In this document: positions 1-8,197 of the stretch, one piece after another
Numbering within the stretch: the stretch's first letter is position 1
Layout of the letters: each line of letters starts with the position of its first letter
Source: Chitinimonas_A lacunae
GTDB taxonomy: Bacteria > Pseudomonadota > Gammaproteobacteria > Burkholderiales > Chitinimonadaceae
Length of the DNA stretch: 64,000 nt
Assembly (NCBI RefSeq): GCF_042650885.1
Contig: NZ_JBHSBU010000001.1
Location: 496,001 to 560,000 of the forward strand
Direction of reading: 5' to 3'
Made by a program: the position numbers and the translations under genes
The notes under the pieces: model-generated
What the model was told of the DNA's origin: nothing
The model's input: the letters and a program-made list of their open reading frames with translations, nothing else
The model's database searches: none

Positions 1-1
1 G

Positions 2-148
2 ATGTGGCTGGTCTATTCGATCAAGATGCTGCAATACCGGCGCATGCTGGAAGCAGCAGGCTGGGTGGGTGGCCGCAGTCACGGGGGCGAGACCGCGGCT
101 TGTCGGATGGGGGCGCGGACTGTGCCGAATTTTATATTAAGACGTTAA
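2..148 (+). CDS. C-terminal fragment of an unidentified protein, cut by the window edge
   Basis: An open frame runs in from the left edge and stops at the TAA at 146-148. About 48 residues are visible. It opens with an aromatic, hydrophobic then basic stretch (WLVYSIKMLQYRR) and ends FILRR. Third codon positions are strongly G/C for the first 40 codons, like the genes nearby, and turn A/T-rich only at the very end, so this is probably a genuine gene tail. The ATG at 2 is unlikely to be its real start. The overlapping frame from position 4 lacks the codon bias and was not chosen. No family was recognised. Confidence 0.45.
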   Translation: MWLVYSIKMLQYRRMLEAAGWVGGRSHGGETAACRMGARTVPNFILRR

Positions 149-210
149 ATGTTGCTCCAAATCTAGCAGTATATTTGCAGAAAAGTTTCCTGTTGGCATT
201 TTCTGCCTCC
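137..210 (-). repeat. Dispersed AT-rich intergenic repeat, copy 1
   Basis: Read on the minus strand the core is CAGGAAA, six bases, TGCAAA (174-192), followed by an AT-rich tail. It lies 178 bp downstream of the ptrB stop and in ptrB orientation. It fits the consensus CAGGAAA-N6-TGCWAG shared with the other copies. Confidence 0.55.
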
Positions 211-369
211 CGGCCAGCCTGGCATCCTCTGTGGTCAACCTTAAGCTACGCACTGGCAATCGGATTTTCCGGTGCGTCGCTCGGACGCTCAGTGAGCGAG
301 CGGTCTGCCTGATGGACGCAGTGGCTGGCCAGGATAGGTCTGGCCTTGGGCTATGACTCCCGAGCCGAT
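149..369. other. Intergenic region behind ptrB with one repeat-family copy
   Basis: No gene is seen. The left half is AT-rich and holds a minus-oriented copy of the dispersed repeat (core 174-192). The segment around 270-300 (cgctcggacgctcagtgagcg) contains short inverted pieces that could act as a weak terminator for ptrB, but there is no T-tract. Confidence 0.5.
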
Positions 370-2418
370 TTATCTCTCCACGCCAAGCTGAGTCAGCGCA
401 AAGGCGTAATCGAGCGCCGTATCGTGCAGTCGGTCATAGCGGCCGCTGCGTCCGCCGTGGCCGGCCTCCATTTCGGTCAGCAGCAGCAGCGGCTGCTGAT
501 CGGTCTTGAGCCGGCGCAGCCGTGCCACATATTTGGCGGCTTCCCAATACATCACCTGACTGTCGTGCAAACCGGCGCGTACCAGCATGGCAGGGTAGTC
601 CTGCGCCTTGATATTGTCGTAGGGCGAATAGGCGCGCATCCAACCGTATTGCTCGGCCAGGCGCGGGTTGCCCCATTCCTCGTATTCACCGACGGTCAGC
701 GGCAGCAGCGGGTCTTGCATGGTGGTCAGCACATCGACAAACGGCACCTCGCACAGCACCACCGCAAACAGATCGGGCCGCATATTGCCGACGCCGGCGA
801 CCAACAGGCCTCCTGCGCTGCCGCCTTCGATCAGCAGGCGGTCGGGGGCGGTGTGGCCGCTGTCAACCAGGGCCTGGGCCACGGCGATAAAGTCGGTGAA
901 GCTGTTGATCTTGGCGGCCATCTTGCCGGCGTCGTGCCAGGACGGCCCAAGGTCGCCGCCGCCACGGATATGGGCCACGGCATAGATCACACCCCGATCG
1001 AGCAGCGACAGCCGTGTGCTGGCGAAATAGACATCGTTGGCAATGCCGTAGGCGCCATAGCCATCGAGCCAGAGCGGTGCCGGGCCATGGGCCAGGGCGT
1101 CGTGGCGGTAGGCCAGCGAGACGGGAATGGCGGTGCCGTCGGCGGCGCGGACTTCCATCCGGCGGCAAACATAGCGCGACGGGTCGAAGTCGCCCTTGAC
1201 CGGCCGGGTCTTGAGCACTTGCCGCTCGCGGCTGGCCATATCGTATTCGTACAGGGTGTCGGGCCGGGTCAGCGACTCGATGCCGAAGCGGAACTGCCGG
1301 GTATTCCATTCCGGATTGACATCCCCGTAGGCGCTATAGCTTTCCAGCTCGATCTCGATCCGGTGGCTGTCGCCGCTTGCCAGTTCGGTGATGGTGAAGT
1401 GCGGCAGTCCCGCTTCGCGTTCATACAGCACCCGATAGTCGCGGAAGCAATCGAAGCCTTCGAGCACCACGTCGGGCCGATGCGGCACCACCTCCTGCCA
1501 GTGTTCGCGGGCCGGGTTGGCGATCGGGACGGCAACCAGACGGAAGTTGCGGCCCTGGTCATTGATGCGCAGATAGAAATGCTCGCCGTGATGGTCCACC
1601 TCGTATTCGACTTCGGCACGGCGGCGGGCCAGCAGGCGCCAGCGGCCGTTTGGCCGGTCGGCCGGCAGAAAGCGGGTTTCGCTGCTGGTCAGGCTGTTGC
1701 TGTCAACGAACAGATAGCGCTGGCTGCGCGATAGATGGACTTCCAGTTCGAAGCGTTCATCGGTTTCCTGCCGCAGCAGGCAATCGGTCTCGTCCCCGAG
1801 CCGGTGACGCCAGAGCTGGTCGGAGCGCTTGGTGGTCGGGTCTTCGCTGGTAAAGAACAGGGTGCGGTTATCGAGCGCCCAGGCGACCGAGGTGATCCGG
1901 TTACGGCGCAGCGGCAGCAGCTTGCCGCTGTCGAGGTCTTTGACGCGCAACTGGTAGCGGCGGTCGCCCCGGCTGTCGATGCTGAAGGCGAGCAGTCGCC
2001 CATCGGGACTCGGCTCGAAATGTTCCACGCTGAAGAAGGCTTTGCCGCGTGCCATGGCGTTGAGGTCAAGCAAGACCGTCTCTGCGCCACCGGCGGCCGG
2101 GCGGCGGCACAGCAGCGGGTACTGGCGGCCCGCCTCGGTACGTGAATAGTAGAGCCAGGCGCCAAGCCGCCACGGGACCGACTGGTCGGTTTCTTCGATC
2201 CGGCCGAGCATCTCGTGGTAGAGCGACTCGGCCAGCGGTGCGAGCGGAGCCAGGGCGGCGTTGGCGTAGTCGTTTTCGGCCTGGAGATAGGCCAGCGTGG
2301 CCGGATCATCGCGTTCGCGCAGCCAATAGTAGGGATCGCTGCGGCGCTCGCCGTGACGGCTCAGGGTTTTGGGCCGCTCGGGAGCGAGCGGAGCGGGGAG
2401 GGATAAGTCGAGCGGCAT
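370..2418 (-). CDS. ptrB: Oligopeptidase B (S9A serine peptidase)
   Basis: Cytosolic serine endopeptidase of the prolyl oligopeptidase family that cuts short peptides after Lys or Arg. The product is 682 aa (E. coli PtrB is 686). It has an N-terminal beta-propeller part (starting around SDPYYWLRERDD) and a C-terminal alpha/beta-hydrolase. The catalytic triad is visible: Ser534 in GGSAGG, Asp619 in GLHDSQ and His654 in EAGHGGRSG, almost the same numbers as in E. coli. The ATG at 2418 was chosen over an upstream in-frame start at 2478 because the family begins near this point; no strong Shine-Dalgarno is seen for either. It starts 20 bp after the stop of the upstream dehydrogenase, so the two are probably co-transcribed. 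Confidence 0.93.
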   Translation of the reverse strand: MPLDLSLPAPLAPERPKTLSRHGERRSDPYYWLRERDDPATLAYLQAENDYANAALAPLAPLAESLYHEMLGRIEETDQSVPWRLGAWLYYSRTEAGRQYPLLCRRPAAGGAETVLLDLNAMARGKAFFSVEHFEPSPDGRLLAFSIDSRGDRRYQLRVKDLDSGKLLPLRRNRITSVAWALDNRTLFFTSEDPTTKRSDQLWRHRLGDETDCLLRQETDERFELEVHLSRSQRYLFVDSNSLTSSETRFLPADRPNGRWRLLARRRAEVEYEVDHHGEHFYLRINDQGRNFRLVAVPIANPAREHWQEVVPHRPDVVLEGFDCFRDYRVLYEREAGLPHFTITELASGDSHRIEIELESYSAYGDVNPEWNTRQFRFGIESLTRPDTLYEYDMASRERQVLKTRPVKGDFDPSRYVCRRMEVRAADGTAIPVSLAYRHDALAHGPAPLWLDGYGAYGIANDVYFASTRLSLLDRGVIYAVAHIRGGGDLGPSWHDAGKMAAKINSFTDFIAVAQALVDSGHTAPDRLLIEGGSAGGLLVAGVGNMRPDLFAVVLCEVPFVDVLTTMQDPLLPLTVGEYEEWGNPRLAEQYGWMRAYSPYDNIKAQDYPAMLVRAGLHDSQVMYWEAAKYVARLRRLKTDQQPLLLLTEMEAGHGGRSGRYDRLHDTALDYAFALTQLGVER

Positions 2419-2437
2419 GGCTGGGTCGGGTGAAGAG

Positions 2438-3382
2438 TCAGATGATTTGCCGCAGCGGCTTACCGGCGGCAAAGGCATCGATATTGTCGATCAACTGGTC
2501 GGCCATCCGGCTCATGGCGGCATGGCTGGCCCAGGCGATATGCGGTGTGATCAGCAGATTGGGTAGGGCGGCCCGCAGCAGCGGGTGGTTCTCGGGCGGT
2601 GGCTCCTCGGGCAGCACATCAAGGCCGGCTCCGCCCAGATGGCCGCTTTGCAGCGCCGCAAGCAGTGCGTCGGAATCGACCAGCCCACCTCGGGCCGTAT
2701 TGATCAGCAGCGCGCCCGGGCGCATCCGGGCCAGTTCGGTGGCGCCGATCAGATTGGCCGTGGCCGGCGTCAATGGACAGTGCAGGCTGACCACATCGGC
2801 TTCGGCCAGTGCGGCGTGAAAGGCGGTATAGCCGGGGCGCACGACGCTGGCGTCACGCCGCTCGGCGTGGATCACCCGCATCCGCAGCGCCGTGGCGATC
2901 TCGCCGGTGCGCCGGCCCAGGGCGCCGCTGCCGACCAGGCACAGGGTACGGCCGGCCAGCTCGATGATCGGTGCGCCGAAATGGCAGAAACTGGCCGAGC
3001 GCGCCCATTGCAGCCGGGCGTCCTGCTGGTAGGCCGGCAATTGCTTGGCCAGCGCCAGCATCAGCATGATGGCGTGTTCGGCCACGCTGTCGTCGGCATA
3101 GCCCTGGATATTGCACACCACCACTGCGCGCTCGCGCGCAGCCGCAAGGTCGATATGGTTGGTGCCGGTGGCGGCGACCGCGATCAGCCGCAGTCGCGGC
3201 AGACGGGCCAGGGTGGCGGCGTCGAGCGGCACCTTGTTGGTGATGATCACTTCGGCTTCGCTGGCGCGCTCGACGATGCGGCTGGGGTCGGTGGCGTCGA
3301 AGTCGCGCCATTGGTGCGGCGTGACCAGGCTGGGCAGCGCCACCGGCAGGCTGGCGCGGTCGAGAAAGACGATGCTGAGCAT
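2438..3382 (-). CDS. D-2-hydroxyacid dehydrogenase (glycerate/hydroxypyruvate reductase type)
   Basis: NAD(P)-dependent oxidoreductase of the D-isomer 2-hydroxyacid dehydrogenase family, 314 aa. The dinucleotide-binding turn is GSGALG (about residues 151-156). The catalytic Arg-Glu-His set appears in order: NTARGG (Arg), LPEEPP (Glu) and TPHIAW (His). The sequence most resembles HprA-type hydroxypyruvate/glycerate dehydrogenases, but the substrate cannot be fixed from sequence, so no symbol is given. It sits directly upstream of ptrB on the same strand. A glycerate kinase at 57.8 kb could act on the same metabolite, which is inference only. Confidence 0.88.
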   Translation of the reverse strand: MLSIVFLDRASLPVALPSLVTPHQWRDFDATDPSRIVERASEAEVIITNKVPLDAATLARLPRLRLIAVAATGTNHIDLAAARERAVVVCNIQGYADDSVAEHAIMLMLALAKQLPAYQQDARLQWARSASFCHFGAPIIELAGRTLCLVGSGALGRRTGEIATALRMRVIHAERRDASVVRPGYTAFHAALAEADVVSLHCPLTPATANLIGATELARMRPGALLINTARGGLVDSDALLAALQSGHLGGAGLDVLPEEPPPENHPLLRAALPNLLITPHIAWASHAAMSRMADQLIDNIDAFAAGKPLRQII

Positions 3383-3530
3383 GAAGGGGGTCCACGGGCT
3401 GGATAAGAAAAAGTCGGAGTCCAGGCTGGCAATGCCAATGCCTGGACTGACATCGACCGAGCCAGAAGGCCGGACCCCAAACCGATGGCGCCGTGGCGGG
3501 CACGGCGCCGCGATTCTACCGCGTCCCGGC

Positions 3531-4304
3531 CTATTCGATCAGTGCCCGGTAGGCATGCCAGGTGGCATGGCCTACCAAGGGGCCGGTCAGGATCAATCCG
3601 AGCGAATAGCTGAAAAAGCCTATCGCCACCAATAGAGCGATCAATAATGCCCAGGTCGCCATGCACAGCGGATTTGCCAATACCACCCGCACACTGGCGA
3701 AGATGGCGCCGAAGGTATCGACGTCACGGTCGAGCATCAAGGGGATCGATACCACCGAAATGGCAAAGGTCAGCCCGGCAAAGGCAAGTCCGGTGCCCAG
3801 ATAGACCAGCACGAACGGCAGATTGTCGTTGAGCAGGAATTCAGGCGACAGGATCAGTTCGAGCGAGGGCAGGTTGTCGGTAAAGAACAGGGCGAATATC
3901 ACCACCGAGACCCGCATCCAGCCCGCTACCAGCAAGGCGAGCACGATGGAAAACAGACCGATGCCGGCCGGATTGGCCCGCCAGGCGGTCAGTGTGGGCA
4001 GAAAGCGCACCTTCTCTATGGTTTCGCTACGCCGGCTGATTTCGTAGAGACCGATGGCGATAAACGGACCGGCAAGCAGGAAAGCCGTTACCAGGGTCAG
4101 GATATGGTGGGGGGCGTAATCGAACAGCGCATGAATCGTATAGCTCATCGCTGCAAAACACAGCCCGTAGAACAGACTGCCATGCGGCAGCCGGGCGATG
4201 TCGGCGATCCCGTGGCGCAGCCAGGCAAACGGCGTATACCAGGGCAGGTCACGGACCTTGGGGTTGAGAGAGGGGGGAGCAGCGTGCTCCAGAATTTCCG
4301 CCAT
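3531..4304 (-). CDS. DUF2189 family integral membrane protein
   Basis: A 257-residue inner-membrane protein with an N-terminal cytosolic stretch (RDLPWYTPFAWLRHGIADI) followed by about six hydrophobic segments. The pattern of W-L-R-H-G-x-x-D-I followed by LPHGSLFYG matches the DUF2189 family, whose function is unknown. The ATG at 4304 was chosen because a strong Shine-Dalgarno (AAGGAGG on the minus strand) lies 8 bases upstream; the longer frame from 4388 has no such site. It follows the FKBP gene on the same strand but is separated from it by a likely terminator. Confidence 0.8.
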   Translation of the reverse strand: MAEILEHAAPPSLNPKVRDLPWYTPFAWLRHGIADIARLPHGSLFYGLCFAAMSYTIHALFDYAPHHILTLVTAFLLAGPFIAIGLYEISRRSETIEKVRFLPTLTAWRANPAGIGLFSIVLALLVAGWMRVSVVIFALFFTDNLPSLELILSPEFLLNDNLPFVLVYLGTGLAFAGLTFAISVVSIPLMLDRDVDTFGAIFASVRVVLANPLCMATWALLIALLVAIGFFSYSLGLILTGPLVGHATWHAYRALIE

Positions 4305-4371
4305 GTTTGACTCCTCCTTGTTATGGCCGCGAAGGGCGAGTTCGCAGCTTGCAAGAAAGAATCTAGGCGTC

Positions 4372-4397
4372 GCGGGCCGCCACAGCAAGCGGCCCGC
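4372..4397 (-). terminator. Probable intrinsic terminator behind the FKBP gene
   Basis: Perfect 9-bp arms (gcgggccgc, 4372-4380, and gcggcccgc, 4389-4397) with an 8-base loop, 15 bp past the FKBP stop. The minus-strand sequence that follows has only an interrupted T-run, so termination may be partial. Confidence 0.55.
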
Positions 4398-4412
4398 GCA
4401 AGGCCGATCGCC

Positions 4413-4754
4413 TTATTCGACGTCGAGCAGTTCGACCTCAAACACCAGCGTGGCATTGGGCGGAATTACGCCACCAGCACCACGGGCGCCATAGCCCATG
4501 TGCGGCGGAATGGTCAGTTTCCGGACACCACCCACCTTCATGCCGGTCACACCTTCGTCCCAGCCCTTGATCACACGGCCGGCGCCCAGCGCAAAACCGA
4601 ACGGCATGCCACGGTCCTTGCTCGAATCGAACTTGCGGCCATCGGTCAGCCAGCCGGTGTAATGCACGGTGACTTCCATGCCGGCACGGGCTTCCGGGCC
4701 ATCGCCCACAGTGAGGTCTTCGATTTGCAGGCTGTTTTCCTGGTTGTCGCTCAT
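4413..4754 (-). CDS. FKBP-type peptidyl-prolyl cis-trans isomerase
   Basis: A stand-alone 113-residue FKBP domain that catalyses cis-trans isomerisation of X-Pro bonds. Family signatures are present: VTVHYTGWLTDGRKFDSS, then FALGAGRVIKGWDEGVTGMK, then IPPHMGYGARGAGG and IPPNATLVFEVELL at the C-terminus. There is no signal peptide, so it is expected in the cytosol. GGAG lies 9 bases upstream of the ATG. It is about the length of single-domain bacterial FKBPs and has no SlyD-type insert or metal-binding tail. Confidence 0.93.
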   Translation of the reverse strand: MSDNQENSLQIEDLTVGDGPEARAGMEVTVHYTGWLTDGRKFDSSKDRGMPFGFALGAGRVIKGWDEGVTGMKVGGVRKLTIPPHMGYGARGAGGVIPPNATLVFEVELLDVE

Positions 4755-4978
4755 GGCAAACGCTCCATTGAGGCACCCGTCCGGGCACCGATTAGAAAGC
4801 GGCGGATGATACGCGAGAGGTCCGACCCGGACCAGAAGCGGGACAGTCCGCCCGGCCGGGGGGAAGTGGCGGGTGGGGTGGTTTCATTGCTTGGAGGAGG
4901 CGGAGAAGTCATTGGCAATAGAAGTGGGAGATTTATTTTTTATTTTTTTGGAGCAAGGATTGGGCCTTGAAGTCATTT

Positions 4979-5000
4979 GGCAAATAAATTTCTATTTGCC
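4979..5000. repeat. Inverted repeat GGCAAATA/TATTTGCC beside the hexanucleotide array
   Basis: Perfect 8-bp arms (4979-4986 and 4993-5000) around a six-base loop. It directly abuts the CCGTCT array and lies downstream of the chemoreceptor gene on the minus strand. It could be a 3' structure of that transcript; there is no T-tract. Confidence 0.5.
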
Positions 5001-5069
5001 GTCTCCGTCTCCGTCTCCGTCTCCGTCTCCGTCTCCGTCTCCGTCTCCGTCTCCGTCTCCGTCTCCGTC
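4999..5069. repeat. Hexanucleotide tandem repeat (CCGTCT), 11 perfect copies plus a partial one
   Basis: Counting from 4999, CCGTCT is repeated 11 times without error to 5064, followed by CCGTC. The array lies 37 bp past the chemoreceptor stop codon. Because the unit is six bases, copy-number change would not shift a reading frame. It overlaps no gene that I accept. Confidence 0.95.
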
Positions 5070-5105
5070 GTCCTCCGGACCCGCCAGCGAGTGATCGAGC
5101 TTTCC

Positions 5106-6737
5106 CTACACCACAAAGCGCTGAATCTGTCCGGCCAGGGTCTGGGCCAGTTGATTGAGATAGCGCGACACATCGGTGGCGGAGGCGACCGAGGCGTGGT
5201 TTTCCTCGCTCATCTGGGCGACCCGTTCGATATTGCTGGCGATGCTGTCAGCGGCGATGCCTTGTTCCCGCAGGGCGGTGCTGACTTCATTGAGACGGCT
5301 GGCGGTGTTGTTGCTGGTGGCGCGGATCGCGCTCAGGGCGACGGCCACTTCGCGGGTGGCTTCGACACCGCGTTCGATCATGGTCCGGGTCTCGCTCATG
5401 CTGCGGAAGGCTTCGCGCGTATCGCGCTGGACTGCCTCGATCTTGGTGGAAATATCGGTGGTGGCCAGCGTGGTGCGTTCGGCCAGCTTGCGCACTTCAT
5501 CGGCCACCACGGCGAAGCCGCGTCCCGACTCACCGGCGCGGGCAGCCTCGATGGCGGCGTTGAGGGCCAGCAGATTGGTCTGATCGGCGATTTCCTTGAT
5601 GGCCCGCACGATGCCGTCGATTTCGCCCGAGCGGGCATTGAGCGAATCGATCACGGTCGTGGCATGGTCGAGGGTTTCGGCGATCCGGCTGATTTCGTCG
5701 GTGGCGCCGTTGGCGAGCTGGCTGCCTTGGGCGGCGTTGCGATCGGTCTGTTCGGCCGAGGCACGGACGGCGTCGGTGTTTTCCGAGACCACCTGAAGGC
5801 TGCTGGTAAGTTCCTGGATCGCGGCGGCCGTGGCGGAGGCCGCTTCGGACTGGCGCGAGGAGGCGGTCGAGACCTGGTCGGCGATATCGGCCAGGCTGTT
5901 GGCCGACTCGGCCACCAGCGAGGCGTCCTGACGGGCCGACAGGATCAGTTGCTGCATCGAATCGAGCATGGTGCGGAAAGCCTGCAAGGTGCTTCCTACC
6001 TCATTGCGGCCGCAATCGGGCAGCTTGGTGGTCAGGTCGTTGTGGCGGGCGATCCGTTCGGCGGCTTTCTGGGCTTCGGTCAGTGGACGGCGGATCGAGA
6101 CGGCCACCTGCCAGGCGATCACAATGCCGATCAATAGCGCCAGTCCCGCGAGCCATAGCAGCCGTTCTATGGTGGCGGCCCGTACCTGGGCTACCTGGGC
6201 GCGGGCCTGTTTGGCGGCGGCTTCGGTCTGCTTGTGCAGTTCAGTCAGGCTGCCTTCCATGGCTCGGATATGGTTGCGGAAAGCATCACTGCCCTGGTAG
6301 GCCGCAGCGATATCGGGGAATTTGCCGGCAGCGAGTTCGGTATGGAAGGCCTGATAGCCCTCGCCATAGCGCTGCATCTGCTGCTGCAAGGTGGCGATGG
6401 CGCTGCGGGTCTGCGGCGGAATATCGAGCTGATGGGCGCTGTCGAGATAGGCGACTGCCTGGACGTGGCTTTCCTTCCATTTCTTCAGATATTCCTCGAG
6501 TTTGGCGGTATTGCCATTGTTGAGGATGCTGTCCTTTTCATAGCGGCGCAGATTGCCGGCCAGGTGGCGGACGCCGTTGATATCGAGGTTGAGCGCAATA
6601 TCGGTGGCGATCAGTCGATCGACCGTGGCTGCCTGGCTGCTGACCCCCCAGTAACCCACACTGCACAGGCCGATCATCAGCAGTAGCAGCAGGCCGAAAC
6701 CCAAGCTGATCCGGGTGGCGAAATTCAGGTTTTGCAT
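5106..6737 (-). CDS. Methyl-accepting chemotaxis protein
   Basis: A 543-residue transmembrane chemoreceptor. It has an N-terminal membrane segment (about 9-30), a periplasmic four-helix-bundle-type sensor of roughly 155 residues, a second membrane segment (WLAGLALLIGIVIAWQVAV), a HAMP linker (RRPLTEAQKAAERIA) and a long coiled-coil signalling domain. The hairpin tip is canonical (IADQTNLLALNAAIEAARAG, then GRGFAVVADEVRKLAERT), so it should dock CheA/CheW. No C-terminal CheR-binding pentapeptide is seen. The ATG at 6737 follows GGGGA and starts right before the first membrane helix; the longer frame adds an implausible leader. The ligand is unknown and no che genes are nearby. Confidence 0.92.
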   Translation of the reverse strand: MQNLNFATRISLGFGLLLLLMIGLCSVGYWGVSSQAATVDRLIATDIALNLDINGVRHLAGNLRRYEKDSILNNGNTAKLEEYLKKWKESHVQAVAYLDSAHQLDIPPQTRSAIATLQQQMQRYGEGYQAFHTELAAGKFPDIAAAYQGSDAFRNHIRAMEGSLTELHKQTEAAAKQARAQVAQVRAATIERLLWLAGLALLIGIVIAWQVAVSIRRPLTEAQKAAERIARHNDLTTKLPDCGRNEVGSTLQAFRTMLDSMQQLILSARQDASLVAESANSLADIADQVSTASSRQSEAASATAAAIQELTSSLQVVSENTDAVRASAEQTDRNAAQGSQLANGATDEISRIAETLDHATTVIDSLNARSGEIDGIVRAIKEIADQTNLLALNAAIEAARAGESGRGFAVVADEVRKLAERTTLATTDISTKIEAVQRDTREAFRSMSETRTMIERGVEATREVAVALSAIRATSNNTASRLNEVSTALREQGIAADSIASNIERVAQMSEENHASVASATDVSRYLNQLAQTLAGQIQRFVV

Positions 6738-6880
6738 GACGGTAGTCCCCGACGAAAACGTCCAGACACGAGCGCCAACTGGGCCGGTACTTTGCCTAGC
6801 CTTGGCGGCCAATACTGCATGATAGCACTCGCTGGTTTTCAGTCTAGACAATTCGCGACGTCCGTCGCTGCTGTTTCCCC
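6738..6880. promoter_or_regulatory. Divergent promoter region of the chemoreceptor and globin genes
   Basis: A 143-bp spacer between two divergent starts must contain both promoters. I could not assign -35/-10 pairs with confidence. Confidence 0.35.
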
Positions 6881-7297
6881 ATGAACGATTTCGTGCAAAC
6901 CACCACCCCTTATCAACTGCTGGGCGGCGAGACGGCCGTGCGCCGTCTGGTCGAATGCTTCTATCAGATCATGGACAGCGACCCGGTCGCCGCCGGGGTG
7001 CGTGCCCTGCACCGGGAGGATCTGAGCGAGCCACGTGAGCGGCTGTTCATGTTTCTGTCGGGCTGGTTGGGTGGACCGCAACTATTTGTCGAGCGCTTCG
7101 GCCATCCCAAGCTGCGGGCCCGCCATCTGCCGTTTGCCATCGACGAGCGGGCGCGCGATGAATGGCTGTACTGTATGTACAAGGCCATGGATGAACTCGA
7201 AGTTTCCGGGGAAATCCAGCTTAACCAGGATATGCGCGACCATCTGGAGCAGGCGTTCTGGCGAACCGCCGACTTTATGCGTAACCGGGAAGGTTGA
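6881..7297 (+). CDS. Group 2 truncated hemoglobin
   Basis: A 138-residue 2-on-2 globin (YjbI/trHbO type). Visible landmarks are YQLLGGETAVRRLVECFY at the A/B region, LFMFLSGWLGGPQLF, FGHPKLRARHLPF with the proximal heme-binding His, and DEWLYCM with the group 2 Trp. Family members bind O2 or NO and may protect against oxidative or nitrosative stress. It is divergent from the chemoreceptor with about 140 bp between the starts, which must hold both promoters. No obvious partner gene is adjacent. Confidence 0.92.
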   Translation: MNDFVQTTTPYQLLGGETAVRRLVECFYQIMDSDPVAAGVRALHREDLSEPRERLFMFLSGWLGGPQLFVERFGHPKLRARHLPFAIDERARDEWLYCMYKAMDELEVSGEIQLNQDMRDHLEQAFWRTADFMRNREG

Positions 7298-7334
7298 GTG
7301 AAATTGGGTGGCGTAGGCAGATTTTTTTCCTTTG

Positions 7335-7392
7335 GTAAAAACTCGCCAATATGTCTTGCGTTGTAATTTCCTGAAATTTCAATTTTTAGGTG
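7335..7392 (-). repeat. Dispersed AT-rich intergenic repeat, copy 2
   Basis: On the minus strand the core reads CAGGAAA, six bases, CGCAAG (7355-7373), preceded by GAAATTT and followed by a T/A-rich tail. It lies about 50 bp past the stop of the SprA-related gene and in the same orientation. Confidence 0.65.
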
Positions 7393-7423
7393 CCGCTGAC
7401 TCCGGACGGTCCGGATTCCCCGC

Positions 7424-7990
7424 TCAGGCGTAGACGTGCAGAGTGTTCGACGTCGTCTCGCCAGTCTGACGATAGGCGCGGCCGACATGGTCAGGGTCGC
7501 TGGCTGAGCGGGTCTGGGCGCGTTCCAGCGCCAGCTGGGCGCGGGCTTCGATGGCCATTTGCTGGGCCTGGGCGGCAATCGCACGGTCGGCGCCCGATGG
7601 GTCGTGCGGGGCGAGGGCGGCGCGCTGGAGCTGTTCGGCGCGACGGAGGGTTTCTTCGGGCGTGGCGCCTGGGGAAGTGTCGATGCTGACTTCACCGCCA
7701 ATGGCGTAATTGACCCCATCCGGCCCACGCTGATAGACATAGCTGGCCCCGGATAGGGCCAGCCCACCTGCGGCGGCCAGGTGGGCCATTTCATGCTGGC
7801 GCACTTCCTGATCGCGCGCCTTGAGTTTCTCGACCTGTTGGCGTTCTTCTTCGCTGAGTTCCTGACTGCCTTGCGCCTGGGCACCGGACTTGCTCGTTTC
7901 CGCTTCAGCTTCCGTGGCACGGCTGGTTCTACCGTCGCGTGGCGTGCTGGGGTAGAGGGAAAACGATGAGTTTAAGGCTGAGACGTTCAT
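7424..7990 (-). CDS. SprA-related putative metalloprotease
   Basis: A 188-residue protein. The first 45 residues look disordered, rich in Ser, Thr, Glu and Gln. The segment LKARDQEVRQHEMAHLAAAG carries an HExxH-like zinc motif (HEMAH), followed by ASYVYQRGPDGVNYAIGGEVSID, which is characteristic of the SprA-related/CJM1_0395 family. Members are annotated as putative metalloproteases; the activity is unproven. A helical, Ala/Gln-rich region follows. There is no signal peptide. It stands alone between trHb and tamA. Confidence 0.75.
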   Translation of the reverse strand: MNVSALNSSFSLYPSTPRDGRTSRATEAEAETSKSGAQAQGSQELSEEERQQVEKLKARDQEVRQHEMAHLAAAGGLALSGASYVYQRGPDGVNYAIGGEVSIDTSPGATPEETLRRAEQLQRAALAPHDPSGADRAIAAQAQQMAIEARAQLALERAQTRSASDPDHVGRAYRQTGETTSNTLHVYA

Positions 7991-8197
7991 GATACGGCGC
8001 TGGAGAAGGGGGGCTGTCGTCTATTCTAGTGCGACGGAAACGGCCTGATCCGAACTTTGATTGACAAGGCAAGGTTTTGTTTCGTAAGTGATTTCATCAT
8101 AGTCGCTTCGGCGGCGGCTGCTGCCGCCGGGGCCGTGTCCACGGACCTTGGCTGCCGATCTGGTAAACTCGGCGCCGGCTCTCTGCTCAAACGGCGC

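Larger units (their letters stand above)
4755..5105. other. Intergenic region with AT-rich block, hairpin and hexanucleotide array
   Basis: No convincing gene is present. From the FKBP side there is a GC-rich stretch, an AT-rich block (about 4929-4950), an 8-bp perfect hairpin and then the CCGTCT array. The long frames through the array encode only Val-Ser or Thr-Glu dipeptide runs and are repeat artefacts. Confidence 0.6.

Noticed and set aside
346..1734. Long plus-strand frames opposite ptrB, and similar ones opposite tamB, recJ, the helicase, the subtilase and pyrG
   Set aside because: They mirror the codon bias of the real gene on the other strand, which creates long antisense frames in GC-rich DNA.
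4973..6137. Long reading frames through the CCGTCT array (Val-Ser and Thr-Glu runs)
   Set aside because: They are created by the six-base repeat and by the antisense strand of the chemoreceptor gene, and have no ribosome-binding site or family match.
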